Of a stretch of 64,000 nucleotides of DNA, positions 10,128 to 21,194 are shown piece by piece. Where the stretch lies: NCBI GenBank assembly GCA_037355855.1, contig CM074759.1:8246001-8310000 (forward strand), given 5' to 3'. The position numbers were made by a program, and so were the translations under genes. The first letter of the stretch is position 1. Every line of letters starts with the position of its first letter. Source of the DNA: Pseudo-nitzschia pungens. Lineage: Eukaryota > Bacillariophyta > Bacillariophyceae > Bacillariales > Bacillariaceae. The notes beneath the pieces are model-generated. The model was not told where the DNA came from. It did no database searches and was given only the letters and a program-made list of their open reading frames with translations.

Positions 10128-11978
10128 GGTACTTGTTTGATTTTGATACAGTAGATATATATCTTTGGGGTTTTAAGTCGTACTAGTATGTGATGATGTG
10201 TTCAATCAATTTTTGATTCATTCATTCATTCATTCATTCATTCGTGCCCGTTGTGGTTACTCGTACCGTACTTGTGAGGTAAAATTCTTTTTTGTTCGAA
10301 TGCTTCGTAAAAAAATGGTGCAGAGTTCACCCGATTGTGACGGAAATGGTCGCCCGAACGATGGTTCTTGTGTCAAACTGGCGCCCTTTTTTTGCGCAAA
10401 ACAGGACCGACCAATCACCACTTAGGAATCGACATCCTTCAACGAATAATCTCCCTCGCCAAATGGTCGGTATGGCGCGCCTCGTTGGACGACATCCGTG
10501 CGCACGTGTCATCGCGAAGACACTGCGACCTAACAACAATCCGTCCTTCGTCCGTCAATAGGTGAGAAGAATTGATGATTTTGATTCATAATTCATAACC
10601 TTACCGTAAGGTTTACGGTGCGAGTTTATCCGTACGGTAGTACGTAGTAATTTATCCTTTGGGAACCCGTGGAATAAACTGCCTTGTTGATTGAGAGACT
10701 TCTGAAAATCAGACTCGAATCGTAAGTTACGGTAACCTTATGACTGAATCATCGAATGAATGAATCAATCATCATCAATCGCATCCCGCGAATTGAAAGA
10801 AGAATCATCGCCAAACACTCCAAGCACGCGTTCGAAAACGGTTATATAGGCGCGCAATTGCTAGGCCCTCTCGTTGTTGTCAGCGTCAGTCCTCTCAACA
10901 AGGTAACCTTACCGTAATTACCTGGTATTCAATCAATTGATGACTTCGAAGTACTTTGTAGTATTATTTTTAGAGCATGGAAAGAACAAGAACGAATATC
11001 AGGAAGGGGCTCTACTTATAGTCGATTGGAATATATATTAAGTACCATACCGTATGGTCAACAATGTCGACGAACCTTTCTACATTAATACGATGACGTG
11101 CTGTTTTTGTTTTTATAATTGAGATGATGCCAGTGTTCTCATTCTTTTTGGTGCGAATAAATTACGGTAAAGTTAATCAATTCACAATTGCACTGTTCCA
11201 AACGAGTTTGCGGTTCGCTGAGTTCGTGTTGAAATCGATCCTTAAAAAAATCGATTCTTAATTTGTACCGAATTAGATGTACAGGATCGTGTACACGTAA
11301 CCCTTACGCTTCAAACGATAGTTTTTACAGTTCTTTTCCCCCTTTCACATGAGTCGCCTGTTTTTTGTCCTCTCGTGATTGTTGCTTCAGATCAAGAGGC
11401 CTTCTCATCATCCATCCAGAGCGACAACCAAACGGCACGTGACGAAACGAAACGAAAAGAAACGAGACTAAACGAAACAGCAATGATACCAACAGCGTGT
11501 TGGCGAAGCAAACAACAGCAATACAAATACAAACACTCACACACAAACAAACAAACAAACAAACAAGAACAACAACAGGCCAGTACCGAGAATAGAATAC
11601 CAAGCCCGATATCCGAACAGGTAAACCAAAACATCCAGACGATAGGACCCGCTTTATCCCACCGCAACACTTATGAAATGGGACTCGAAGCGCTCTGACC
11701 CGATTCGTTGTTTCGATTGATTTGATTGATTTGATTGATTTGATTTATTCGGAAATTGGTCAAATCCAACAAAGCAGTTAGTTGCCTGATCCGTTCAAAA
11801 TTTCCTCTAGAATATTCTCCGGAACAGCGCGCAGTAACTTCGATACGGTCGATTCCCCCCACCTATCGCCCGTTCGAATCGAATTTACGGTTCCATTTTC
11901 GGTTTCGGTTTCGATTTCGATTTCCAATTTTTTTTTGCCCGAACCAACCTAACCTAACCAAACCAAACCAAACCAAAC
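10128..11978. other. Divergent promoter spacer, motif-rich
   Basis: This 1.85-kb stretch separates two divergently transcribed genes and shows no supported gene. It holds an ATTC array (10215-10243), a perfect AACCTTAC-C-GTAAGGTT palindrome (10597-10613), further motif copies (10732-10740, 10903-10912), ATTGATTTG repeats (11712-11745) and an AACCA-rich leader directly before the start at 11979. A TATATA is present near 10842, but no transcript can be assigned to it. Confidence 0.6.
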
Positions 11979-13577
11979 ATGACCCGCACACGAAAACGGG
12001 ACGACGATTCCCAGTACAAGAGCTCCATCACCAGCGATGGAACCTCCCTGGCGCTCGATGTCTCGAGCATGTCCGCCACCGGATCTCGCTCGTCGCTGAC
12101 CTTTGCCTCGTCCCAGTCCCAATTGTCCCAGAAGGTCCGGATTAAGAGGCCCCGCAAGAGGCGTCGTACAACCCTCTCGGACGCCATGCAGTCCATCAGT
12201 CTGGACCGGGACGTTCCCCAGCAGATCCTCAACATGAAACACCACCCCGGATACGACGAAAACAACGGCGATTACACCTACAACGTTTCGTTTGTCGGTA
12301 CCGATGCGATGCCGAGCGGCGTCGCCGTGGGCGTGGAACTCGACGCGGCCGGTGGCACCGTCAATGATCAAACCGTTGCTGCTATCCATGCGAATGCGAA
12401 CACGAACGCGAATGGTGCCGCGAGTGGCGATGCGTGGACCTTTCACAACCATCTAAATTCGCAACAACGGATGGACCGACGACTGGACCGGCACGGGAAT
12501 CGGCACGTGACCATGAACACCGGGCAGAACGGTGGCAACGTCTATTACGATTGCGACGAAAATTCGCAGCTGACAACCTCCTCCAGCGAAGAAGACGAAG
12601 AAAGTACGCTGGATGGCCACTTAGGAATGGACGATGCACAGCCTCAGCAGCAACAGCATCAGCAACAGCACGATCCTCCCAAACAACAGCACGAGGACGA
12701 AGACGACCAGGACGACAACAGCCATGGCAACAAGAAAAAACGCGCCATGACCGAACTGGAAAAAGCCCAGAGAAAGGTAATGCTCGAACTCGTGTTTGGA
12801 AAGAACCACCGGGAGGCCAGGAAGGCCGCGGCGCGAAAGGCGTCCTGCCTTCCCAAGGAGACGGACACGGGCCCCAGGCCGATCCGGCTCGCACCGGGTT
12901 CCGCGGTCCCACCGGTAAGTGTGGTGGCCACCGTGACGAACACTGCGACTGGCACTGGCACTGGCACTGGTACTGGTACTGCGACGGACGGAATGGTCGT
13001 GGAGGGATTGGAAGACACCGCGGACAGAAACGTCCCGGCGGTCCTCCGATCGTCCGCGATTACAAAGGATTCGGATCCCCTGAGCCGGTTCCGAGACCCC
13101 GCCGATCGCAAGATCGAGGAACTCTTGCGACTCTCCCTCAAGAACGTTCGAAAGGGGTCCCATCCCCTCGCGTTGCCGAGGCTCAATCACCGCAGCGATG
13201 ACGATGACAATAGCAGCAGCAACGGCAACAGCCAAAACGACGATGGATTTGTCACGACTCCCTGGAAGACCCAGGACGACATGGCGATCGATCCCGAGAT
13301 ATATTCCCGCCCGCTGGTGGTGGTCACCGCCCCGATGACCGACGCATCGCCGGTTCCCGCGCCGATGAAGGTCGAGGACGGACCGAAACCACCAGTAGCG
13401 GCAGCAGAGGCGGCAGCAGGGGCATCGCCAATGGCACATGAGGCCTGTGCTTCACTACCGAATCCCGGACCCGAACCCACTCGGTTTCCACGGAAACGCA
13501 GCAATTCGTTGCCCGGGGGATTGGATTTGGGAGGCGCCATGCTCGGGACGACCGATATGGAGACGGATGACGGATAA
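11979..13577 (+). CDS. Unrecognised, probably nuclear, low-complexity protein
   Basis: An uninterrupted 532-residue frame with typical coding composition. I do not recognise a family. Visible features are Ser-rich N-terminal segments, a strong basic nuclear-localisation-like cluster (KRPRKRRR, about residues 55-62), several acidic/Ser blocks (SSSEEDEE), polyQ/His runs, a basic helix (ELEKAQRKVMLELVFGK and following, about 268-290), a Thr-Gly dinucleotide-repeat segment and a second basic-hydrophobic helix (KIEELLRLSLKNVRK). The C-terminus has RFPRKRSNSLPGG, a plausible kinase or 14-3-3 type site. A start at 11979 is favoured because an AACCAAACC-type leader precedes it, like other leaders here. 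A nuclear regulator is a guess from composition only. Confidence 0.6.
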   Translation: MTRTRKRDDDSQYKSSITSDGTSLALDVSSMSATGSRSSLTFASSQSQLSQKVRIKRPRKRRRTTLSDAMQSISLDRDVPQQILNMKHHPGYDENNGDYTYNVSFVGTDAMPSGVAVGVELDAAGGTVNDQTVAAIHANANTNANGAASGDAWTFHNHLNSQQRMDRRLDRHGNRHVTMNTGQNGGNVYYDCDENSQLTTSSSEEDEESTLDGHLGMDDAQPQQQQHQQQHDPPKQQHEDEDDQDDNSHGNKKKRAMTELEKAQRKVMLELVFGKNHREARKAAARKASCLPKETDTGPRPIRLAPGSAVPPVSVVATVTNTATGTGTGTGTGTATDGMVVEGLEDTADRNVPAVLRSSAITKDSDPLSRFRDPADRKIEELLRLSLKNVRKGSHPLALPRLNHRSDDDDNSSSNGNSQNDDGFVTTPWKTQDDMAIDPEIYSRPLVVVTAPMTDASPVPAPMKVEDGPKPPVAAAEAAAGASPMAHEACASLPNPGPEPTRFPRKRSNSLPGGLDLGGAMLGTTDMETDDG

Positions 13578-15581
13578 TGGAGGGATGGATGCATGCTCCT
13601 CACGCATGCATGCATATGCATGCATGCAAGCAAGCACACGGTTCGTCCCCTCGGTCGGTGAGAACAACAGCACGCGTCGTCGTCGTTCCGTACCGTAGTT
13701 CTTATTCCGAAGCACAGCGGGCGACGATTCGTTGATTCATTCATAGATTCATTCATTCATTCGTGCATGGAAGCATGAATGTATGTTCCACGTGTTCTCG
13801 TCGACGGATCATCAACTCGAGCACAGCGCAGCAAAGTAATAAAAGTTGGAACGGATGAAGATTCACTGAGTGGCGATGAAATAGTATCTATTCTTTCACG
13901 TTATCGGATGTTCCGATGTCCGGGTTGCTTATCTGATGTGTTTCTTTAATTTGTTCGTCGGTCGGTCAATCAAACGTTCTGTTTTGGTTTACCTGAGCAT
14001 TTCTGCTAGGGGGGTTTGAGATCCAGATATCCTCGTCGATTGATTCATTCATTCCTTCAATCCGTCATTCATTCATGGATGTGCCAATAGTTCGATGCAT
14101 TTAGCTGCAGGTGTTGAGCGGGGGGCACGGACTACCAATATTTGGTGATTGGCGTTCCAGCGTCCCTTGGTCTTCACGGGGTCCGAGGAGTCTTCGGGAA
14201 CCAATGTCTCGGACGCATCATTATGATCGAAGACGCGCCAGGAATCCTGGGCGACGTGAATGAAGATTGATCCGACAACAGCAACGACAAGAATTGCGGT
14301 AGACGCTCGAGGAAGCGGGAACAAGAATCACCGAGTGAGTTAGCTAGTGATATATCTACTACATGTTATCTCTACACGAATACATAATAAAAGCCTGTCA
14401 ATCGAAACAAAAAAAATCCAGCAAAACGGTAATCGCCGTGGTATTCTGTGATCTTGCCTTACTAAACCAACCTTCAGAAGGGGAAAGGATGTAAATTATC
14501 TCCCACTCAACACTACAAGATGATGGAGCAATATGATACAGTCGATCAATCAATGCAAGGCAATGGGAGGCAAATCTGTCATGGAATATTGAATTTTTCA
14601 CCCGCTGTTGATGGTCGAGCGATCGAGGTTAAGTAGAACTCGTAGATAGTGCGTCAAAAGTTCTTTTTCGCAATCCAGCGCTGTACCACCACTTTCACTA
14701 AAATTTACATATTGACATATTGCTGGTTCTTACAAATTGGGGGATCCTTCCAGCCAGTGCTTTCGGGTTCCTTTCATTTCGTTCCATCAGTGACGTAGGC
14801 TTGGGACTCAATCAATAATTCTCATCTGCCAGGAATTTCCCCAATATGATAAACTAGATAATTACTGTAGGTTGTTGTTTTTGTTACATTTTTGCTGAAT
14901 TTCACCATGGCACTACACTGTTGTCAGACTGGCATGAACTCTAGAGCATGAGACCGACTTGCAAGAGAAAAATCATCGTATATTGTCGAAAATAGCGGAA
15001 ATCGGGTCAGATGCCCAAAACATCGGGTGTTGTACGGGTTCCCGTAGTAGGAACTGTTTTGAAAACTGTTTTGACCGAATATTGCACACGGTTCTGCCCG
15101 GATACCCCCATCTCTCCGGATGTCGCCGACGTAAGTCGACCACTGTTTTCACACCAACCAGGCAATAGAACCAAATAAAACGGTAGGTATCCAATACAAC
15201 ATCTTTGTCTCATTAGTATCTCCACCCATGGTTTCATCCGTGGTGGCTGCGGCTAGAGACAAGCAGAGACGCGTGTTCGTTCTGTTTTGGTTCCGTGATT
15301 GTGGTTCCCCGACCGGGGGCTCTGCTCGGCCAACGACTGCACCTGGTATCGTTTTACCACCAAAATATCAACCATTCCACGAGCTAACGTTCTGTAGAAA
15401 GACAGTCGGATGCATCATGCTGTAATGTTTTGGAGAATCTCGTCGAGATTCCGGTCATCCGAACCGAATTCCAGATCGCGGATCACCGAATGGGATGATG
15501 CCGCGCATCGCTGCAATCTCTCGTTGCATCCCGTGCGTGACGTGCCGCGCAATCCAACGCAAGAAAAGTCCATCGGCGCGT
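13578..15581. other. Spacer between unrecognised gene and Nudix gene
   Basis: Mostly without recognisable genes. It has TGCATGCATG and ATTC repeats (13590-13625, 13733-13764, 14040-14075). One short minus-strand frame at 14073-14324 is listed separately because its codon use looks coding-like. The part from 14330 to 15400 shows no feature I can support. Confidence 0.5.
14073..14324 (-). CDS. Possible small exon or gene remnant (uncertain)
   Basis: An 83-codon open stretch whose codon choice (GTC, GCC, TCC, AAG, GAC) resembles the real genes nearby. It has no ATG at its 5' end; an in-frame stop lies just upstream. A pyrimidine-rich tract ending in AG (about 14309-14330 on the minus strand) could be a splice acceptor, so this might be the last exon of a small gene, but no upstream exon could be found. 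The protein would have a hydrophobic segment (ASTAILVVAVVGSIFIHVA) and a polar tail. It may equally be a decayed fragment or chance. Confidence 0.2.
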   Translation of the reverse strand: MFPLPRASTAILVVAVVGSIFIHVAQDSWRVFDHNDASETLVPEDSSDPVKTKGRWNANHQILVVRAPRSTPAAKCIELLAHP

Positions 15582-16874
15582 TCACAAGTTCGCGATGGAT
15601 TCGATGCGCTCCACCCAGAGACGACGCTCCTCCGGCGACGACGCTCGCAAGTCCCACCGGACGCGTCCCCCGAGTGTCGAAACGACAAAGGCGCATCCTC
15701 CGCCGCCGCTGCTTTCGTCGTTGTCTTCTCCTTCTTCTTCTTCTGCCATCCGGACGACGGTGCCGGTTCGGTCGGTTTCGGTGTTGGCAGCCAGTCGCAG
15801 TCGGTTCTTTTTGGTAGCGGAGGGTTCTTTCCGCAGCGCCTGTTCCGGAGAATCGTACTGGTGGAGGATTCCCCCGTTGCCGCCGCCGCCGCCGCTCAGG
15901 ACGAAGAAGTATCGGATCCAGTGCCCTCTTCCGCGACTGCCACGGACCGTCTTGCGTCGGAGGTATCCCCGCAGCGTCGTCGACGAGGACGACTCGGCGG
16001 GTGCAACCGGTGCAGCTGTGTTGCATCCGGAAGATTTCGGCTCGTCGCTTCCACACGCCGCGCTCGCCACGTCGTGCGATATCTGCGCCGTCAGTCCCGT
16101 GATGGCAAAGAGCTTTTCTGCGAGGGGGCACTCGAAGCCGTACTTTCGGAAGACAAAGGTTTCTCCGGGGACGGGCCAATCGGGTACGTCGTAGCATTCT
16201 TGGAGGTTGGTGTCGTTCGCAAAGAACGATAGGGGGACCCAGAAGGCCTCTTCCACTTCGTCGCGGTTGAGTTGCAGAAGTTGATTGAGTTCCTTCCAGG
16301 ATTTGTGCTCGTGGAAAGCGACGATGGGTGTCACACAGAGACGTCCAATCGATTCCGTAGAGGGCATGCGGCAGAGGATCCGGAAGCCATGTTCGTGTTC
16401 CTTCTTGGGATCCGCCATGGATCCTTTGGGATTCTTGGATCCATCTTCTTGTTGTTCGGTGTTGGTGGTTTCCGATGCTGGTTTCCAAATCCTGGTGAAG
16501 TCCAAACCGACTTCTTCTTTGGTTTCTCTCAGGGCGGTGAACACATCGTCGCCATTGTCTCCAGGATCTTGTCTGCCACCAGGAAAGGACACCTGGCCCG
16601 GGTGGCTGCGAAGGTTTCTGGATCGGAGGGTGAACAGCACGTGGGCATCGGACGAGACCAGCACGAGGACACTCGCGGTGCGTCCCTCCTTCCGAAGAGA
16701 TTGCTGGCGCAGATTTGTCTTTGGAATGGCCTTGCAGTTGGAGTTGGTGTCCCCACTCTGGTCACCCATTGTGGTTCCTGGTTCTATCCCATGTACAGCA
16801 CATTCCTCGCCCAGTCCTATTCGGGACAAGCGATCCAGCAACAATCGGAGGGGGATGTGTTGGGACGAAGACAT
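15582..16874 (-). CDS. Nudix (CoA diphosphatase-type) hydrolase with C-terminal PH-like domain
   Basis: A 430-residue single-exon frame; the ATG at 16874 is chosen because no upstream ATG exists in frame. Residues about 60-280 match the NUDT7/NUDT8 CoA-pyrophosphatase group. The group signature is present (LFTLRSRNLRSHPGQVSFPGG), followed by the Nudix box (GGRQDPGD ... ALRETKEEVGLD) carrying the REXXEE metal-binding residues near residue 115. This family splits CoA or acyl-CoA into 4'-phosphopantetheine products and 3',5'-ADP. From about residue 300 to the end there is a second module with a PH-domain pattern: GYLRRK near its start, WIRYFFVL, and a final helix with Trp (EERRLWVERIESI). Acidic and Gly-rich loops are inserted. 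A lipid- or protein-binding PH module on such an enzyme is unusual. The Nudix call is strong; the PH call is moderate. Confidence 0.82.
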   Translation of the reverse strand: MSSSQHIPLRLLLDRLSRIGLGEECAVHGIEPGTTMGDQSGDTNSNCKAIPKTNLRQQSLRKEGRTASVLVLVSSDAHVLFTLRSRNLRSHPGQVSFPGGRQDPGDNGDDVFTALRETKEEVGLDFTRIWKPASETTNTEQQEDGSKNPKGSMADPKKEHEHGFRILCRMPSTESIGRLCVTPIVAFHEHKSWKELNQLLQLNRDEVEEAFWVPLSFFANDTNLQECYDVPDWPVPGETFVFRKYGFECPLAEKLFAITGLTAQISHDVASAACGSDEPKSSGCNTAAPVAPAESSSSTTLRGYLRRKTVRGSRGRGHWIRYFFVLSGGGGGNGGILHQYDSPEQALRKEPSATKKNRLRLAANTETDRTGTVVRMAEEEEGEDNDESSGGGGCAFVVSTLGGRVRWDLRASSPEERRLWVERIESIANL

Positions 16875-19401
16875 GATGGGTGATGGGTGGATGATCCGAC
16901 CGTTAAAATGAAAGGCGAGAACAGTTTCGCGAGGTTTTCCCAATTTTCCAACAGCAGATGCGTAGTGGGAAAAAATGGAAAAACAAAAAATATTGTGTTA
17001 CAAGTCACCAACAAATTTATGATGCAACAACGCGATTGCGGACTACTTCTTAATTATTTTCGTTTATGCTGCGTAATGTACAGAAAAAACATCGATTGGC
17101 AAACCTCCTGGAAACAATAATCAGAGGTTGAGATTTGGAAGGGCAATTATTTCCTACCGGTACGTCATTTCGACATGTGACTTTGTCTGATAAGTAACGC
17201 CACCTTCCACATATAGATAGCACCTGAGAACGGGAGGTGTCGGTGTTCTTCACGGTTCAGTGGCAGCTGTCCGAATTCAATTCCGATTTCGTTTCACTTG
17301 GCAGCTGTCAAGTGCAAGTTCCATTCCAAAAAGTGAGAAAGTGAGCATGACAGGTCTCCATGCACCTACTACTACTACTAGTAGTAATTCTACCGATATT
17401 GTTTTTCTGTCGACAATCGATAGTCAACAACTCGTCGTAGCTATTAGTACTAGCTAGTAGGCAGTAACTTCCCAATAGCAAAAGTGGAAAACACAATCTG
17501 ATGGTGGAAAGAAACAAAAACTTCTTGTTGAACAACTCGAAACAACGGAGGTGGTTTTGATTGGAAAGGCTGAACATCGTAGCAGGAGTACTACTACTAC
17601 TACTAGTATACATAAATCCTTCGTAAGAAGCAAATTTAGTGCCACCATGAATTAGCAGCAAACAGTCAAGAAGGAGAACAGCTACTAGTACTAGTACTCC
17701 AGTAATAGTAATACTACTAGTACTACTACTACTAGTAGTAGTACTAATACCAGCATGAGGACAGTTCAATTCTGGGCAGTTCTACTACTACTACTAGATC
17801 TTGCTGAAAGATTCTTTCCGTATTTCATGTTGCGGGATGATCGCACCATTGCGTGCAGAAGCAAAGTATAGCAGCAGGTTTGATCGCATGGAATTCAGAC
17901 CTGCTGTAACATGACTGAACAAACTAGCACTTATGCTGCATCAAACGGGATGGAAACATTGAATCAGACTTTGGATAAAGATTTGGTGGGGTAGCTACTA
18001 GTAGTCACTACTACTACTGCTAGTACTACTACTAGTCCGAGTAGTACTGTTCTTCAACTCAAAATGATTGCAATTTTGTTACTACTAGTACTAGTAGAAC
18101 TACTACTAGCTCCTTTTTGTTGGTATTGATTCATAAGTGGAGTAGTAGTAACTTGATGATACTGTTTGCACCTGAGCAATGTAATATAAAAAGAGAGAAA
18201 ACAGCAGCATAGTGCTGCATGATTGGCTGGGTGCTGTTTACTACTAGTAGTGTGCGGCCCTTGGTAGCTAGAGTATATGCTAAAAGGCCTGGTGGTACAG
18301 ATCCATACACTGGGACCCATCAGCAGCACCCTGTTCAGCCACCCCAATACCATCTTTTTAGATTCCTGTACCACATCCTATGGTCCCGTACAGTATCCTT
18401 TGGTCCTTCACTGCTAGTAAGGGCTAGGGTATGTAGTTCTGGTACAGATCCCTACTTAGCGACCCAGCATCCTATTCAGCATCCCCCCATAGCACCATAG
18501 GAGACAGCACCATAGCATTTTTACAGGAGCAACTTCAAGGAAGAAGGAAAACTGTATCATCTTGTTGCTACAGCTTCTGTTCTGTTCTGTTCTGATTTCT
18601 TGTTTTGCTTCTTTTGGGTTGTTTTGGGTTTGGGTAGGATCTACAACTAGTATTTTGTTGCCTTCTTGGTGTCGAACTCAACAACCTTTCTGTAACCAGC
18701 AATTGGATCTGAAGTATTGCAAGAAATTTGAGGAAAGTTTGAAAAAATATCTGATGAACAACACCAAATGAGTAGCGAAGATTGGTATAGAAGAACAGTG
18801 CATTTTCTGTACTATAGATAATTTTTGCTTCAAATGAAAACAGATGTTGTGCTAACTTGCTTTATGTACTACTTCCCGATGATGGAGCAGGACAAAGAAA
18901 AATAGAACTAGCACGGTGACGATGATGATGACGATGAGGTTTCAAAATGAATACGAAACACCAATCGTCAACGCAGAACTGCCGTACCGTGCGGAAGCAA
19001 GAACCAGACAACACCGTGAATTTGCAGAGCACGACCGTGACAAAATGAACTATTACGCTGCAGGAATGAAATAGTAATGCAATTGGCAATTGGCAATGGA
19101 CCGGACACACTCGGAATGTTGCTGTTTGTTCGCAGTGATTCTCAACAGAAATCAAGTGCACACGATCGAGTTATTCCGAAAAATCTCACTCCTACCTCCT
19201 CCTGGTTTTGATCGATTCGGTCGTATTCCTTTACTCTTTATTCCTTTACTCTTTTAGCGTGATCTAGTACCGCGACGCTCAGCGAGTCCATACTCTAAAC
19301 GGCATACTTGTAAATCCTCCGCTGTTTTCCTTACCCCTTTCCCGGAGGACGATTCATTTCGTTTCATTTCGTTTCATTTTGTTTCATTTCACACGAGCGC
19401 T
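16875..19401. other. Large spacer rich in ACTAGT-centred triplet repeats
   Basis: No gene is supported over 2.5 kb. Triplet arrays that switch strand at ACTAGT occur at about 17366-17386, 17588-17611, 17683-17746 and 17997-18037. An imperfect direct repeat sharing GGTACAGATCC and CAGCATCC-like blocks is seen at about 18290-18350 and 18435-18498. Open frames here consist largely of translated repeats and have poor codon bias. It may be an old, decayed element cluster. Confidence 0.55.
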
Positions 19402-20205
19402 CTATTCGATCACACTGTCCAACCAGTCGTCCAGATTGTCGTCGTCGTCTCCATCGTCGTTGCCTTCCTCGACGATCTTTGATTTGGGCTCGGGAGCGTC
19501 GTTGGCAGTCTCATCGTTGCGGGTTTGAAAGCCGCTGGGTTCCGAGGTCGTGGCAACGGGAGGTGCCTCGGCAATGTCGGGCTCTGGTTGCTCCGATTCG
19601 CCGCACGCATCGTCCAGCCAGTCCTCCAGGTCCGCACAAACATCGTCTTTGTCATCACCATTTGCGGCTGCTCCATCGACGGTGTCGTCCACACCGGAGC
19701 TCGGTGGCGGTTCTTCCTCCTTGCTTTCCTCTGGCAGGAGAAAACGCGACGGAAAGGCCGACGCGGCGACGTGCAGGGGCATCCGGAGCCGCCGGGATAT
19801 CGAGAGGGTTTCTAGGGTGGCTGCCATGCTGGGCGGGCAGATGGAGGCGGTGCCTCCCAGAGGACCGTGGTTGTCGACGTCGTCGTCCAAATCGGAACGG
19901 TGGCGATGCTTGGTGCCGCCCAGAGCAGTGTCGCGGCCCGCAAGCAGAAGCTCGTATTCGTGCTCGTAGTCTCTGCCCCTCGAACCGTGTGACTGCTGGT
20001 GGTGGTGGTGGCTGTGGCGGTTGCCGTGCGTCTTTTGTTTCCAGTCGTCTCGCTGGTTCGCATCGGAGCGACTCCTCCTTCCGCCGCTACCTGGACCGCC
20101 CTGATCGTTTCGGCCCCGGCCTCCACGGCCCGTGTTGTCTCCCCTGCCACCCTGGCTTCGATGCCGACCCTTGGTCCGATTATAAAGCACTTGCGAGCGA
20201 CCCAT
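19402..20205 (-). CDS. Aven-like RGG-box protein
   Basis: A 267-residue single-exon frame; the ATG at 20205 is preferred to an earlier in-frame ATG inside an ATTC repeat. The N-terminal third is an RGG/arginine-glycine region (GGRGDNTGRGGRGRN), typical of RNA-binding proteins. The middle has a short conserved-looking helix (LETLSISRRLRMPLHVAA). The C-terminal half is acidic with two copies of an [LN]-[ED]-DWLD motif: DLEDWLDD internally and NLDDWLDSVIE at the extreme end. Animal Aven, a cell-death regulator and RGG RNA-binding translation factor, has the same architecture: RGG N-terminus, a leucine-rich central helix and a C-terminal LEDWLDS-type ending. The resemblance is read by eye. If right, a general RNA/translation role is more likely in an alga than caspase control. 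Confidence 0.55.
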   Translation of the reverse strand: MGRSQVLYNRTKGRHRSQGGRGDNTGRGGRGRNDQGGPGSGGRRSRSDANQRDDWKQKTHGNRHSHHHHQQSHGSRGRDYEHEYELLLAGRDTALGGTKHRHRSDLDDDVDNHGPLGGTASICPPSMAATLETLSISRRLRMPLHVAASAFPSRFLLPEESKEEEPPPSSGVDDTVDGAAANGDDKDDVCADLEDWLDDACGESEQPEPDIAEAPPVATTSEPSGFQTRNDETANDAPEPKSKIVEEGNDDGDDDDNLDDWLDSVIE

Positions 20206-21194
20206 GACACGAATGAATGAATGAATGAATGAATTAATCAACCAATCAATCGAAGCAAAAGGTATTTGTGTCGAACGATTGTCAAACTAGGGCTACTGTT
20301 GGGAGGTTTTCAACTATGGTAATTACCGTATGAACTGTCTTCCCGTTTTGGGCACGCGTTTCTTATATCAATGAAAGGTCTCTTTTTGGTTCGAATCTTG
20401 TTTGCACCAACGCGACGAGTTTGTGTCGTGACGTTTACGCGACGTTTACGGTAGAGGAGAGAGAATTTTTGTTGTTGTTGCTTGTGCGCTAAGCAGAAAC
20501 ATCGTTTGATCATGAATGCTGGATGCCGTCCATGAATCACGAAACGTTGCACGAGCTAGCTAGTATGCTATGTATGTATCAAAGATAGGATCGGTAAGAT
20601 ATTCAACAATAGAAAGAATTTTCTAGGTCATGAACTTCCTTTTTTTTGGAAATTCAAGTCCAAATCACGGGTATTCGTGCAAATTACCTACCGCAGAGTA
20701 AACGACACATAACTATTCGATGGGACATGTATGTGATGTATGTGGCGGGGCTAAAAACAAAGAAATTCAATACCGTTATCGCTCGCCGATTTTCATCGAG
20801 TGCAATTCCCTCACAAATTTCCTCTCCACAATCCTTTCCTCTCGCCAAAAGGGAGTTTCGGGTGGTTCCTACGGAGCGGAGTGCTTTCATATGTGAGACT
20901 ACTATCGTCTCATCTGTTCGATGTTAAAGTTTCGGACGAATATTACATCGCTCTCGGGGAAAAGAGCCCACATCATCCTGGTCTCCTTCGCGGCAATAGA
21001 TATGCACAAGACACCCTCCGAATCGCCACCTTCGGATACGCGTTACTAACTGCGAGCAACGGCATTACTTGGGTGTACCTCCGAACCGAAAGCAAACCTA
21101 ACAGGCTTTCGACGTGACAACAACAATAACAACTACAGTGACAACTACCACCACCACCACCACCACCCGATAAATAGAAACAACCATCGCAGCC
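20206..21194. other. Divergent promoter spacer
   Basis: Separates the Aven-like gene (minus) from the first glycosyltransferase (plus). A GAATGAATGAAT array (20209-20232) sits directly upstream of the Aven-like start. The last 60 bases before 21195 are a CAACTACCACC-rich leader. No gene is supported between. Confidence 0.6.

Noticed and set aside
17308..17769. 153-codon minus-strand frame in the 17-kb spacer
   Set aside because: Mostly translated triplet repeats (Ser/Thr runs) with AT-rich codons and no domain.
20206..20241. Upstream start for the Aven-like protein inside the ATTC repeat
   Set aside because: It would add only repeat-encoded Ile/His/Ser residues; the second ATG gives a basic RGG N-terminus directly.
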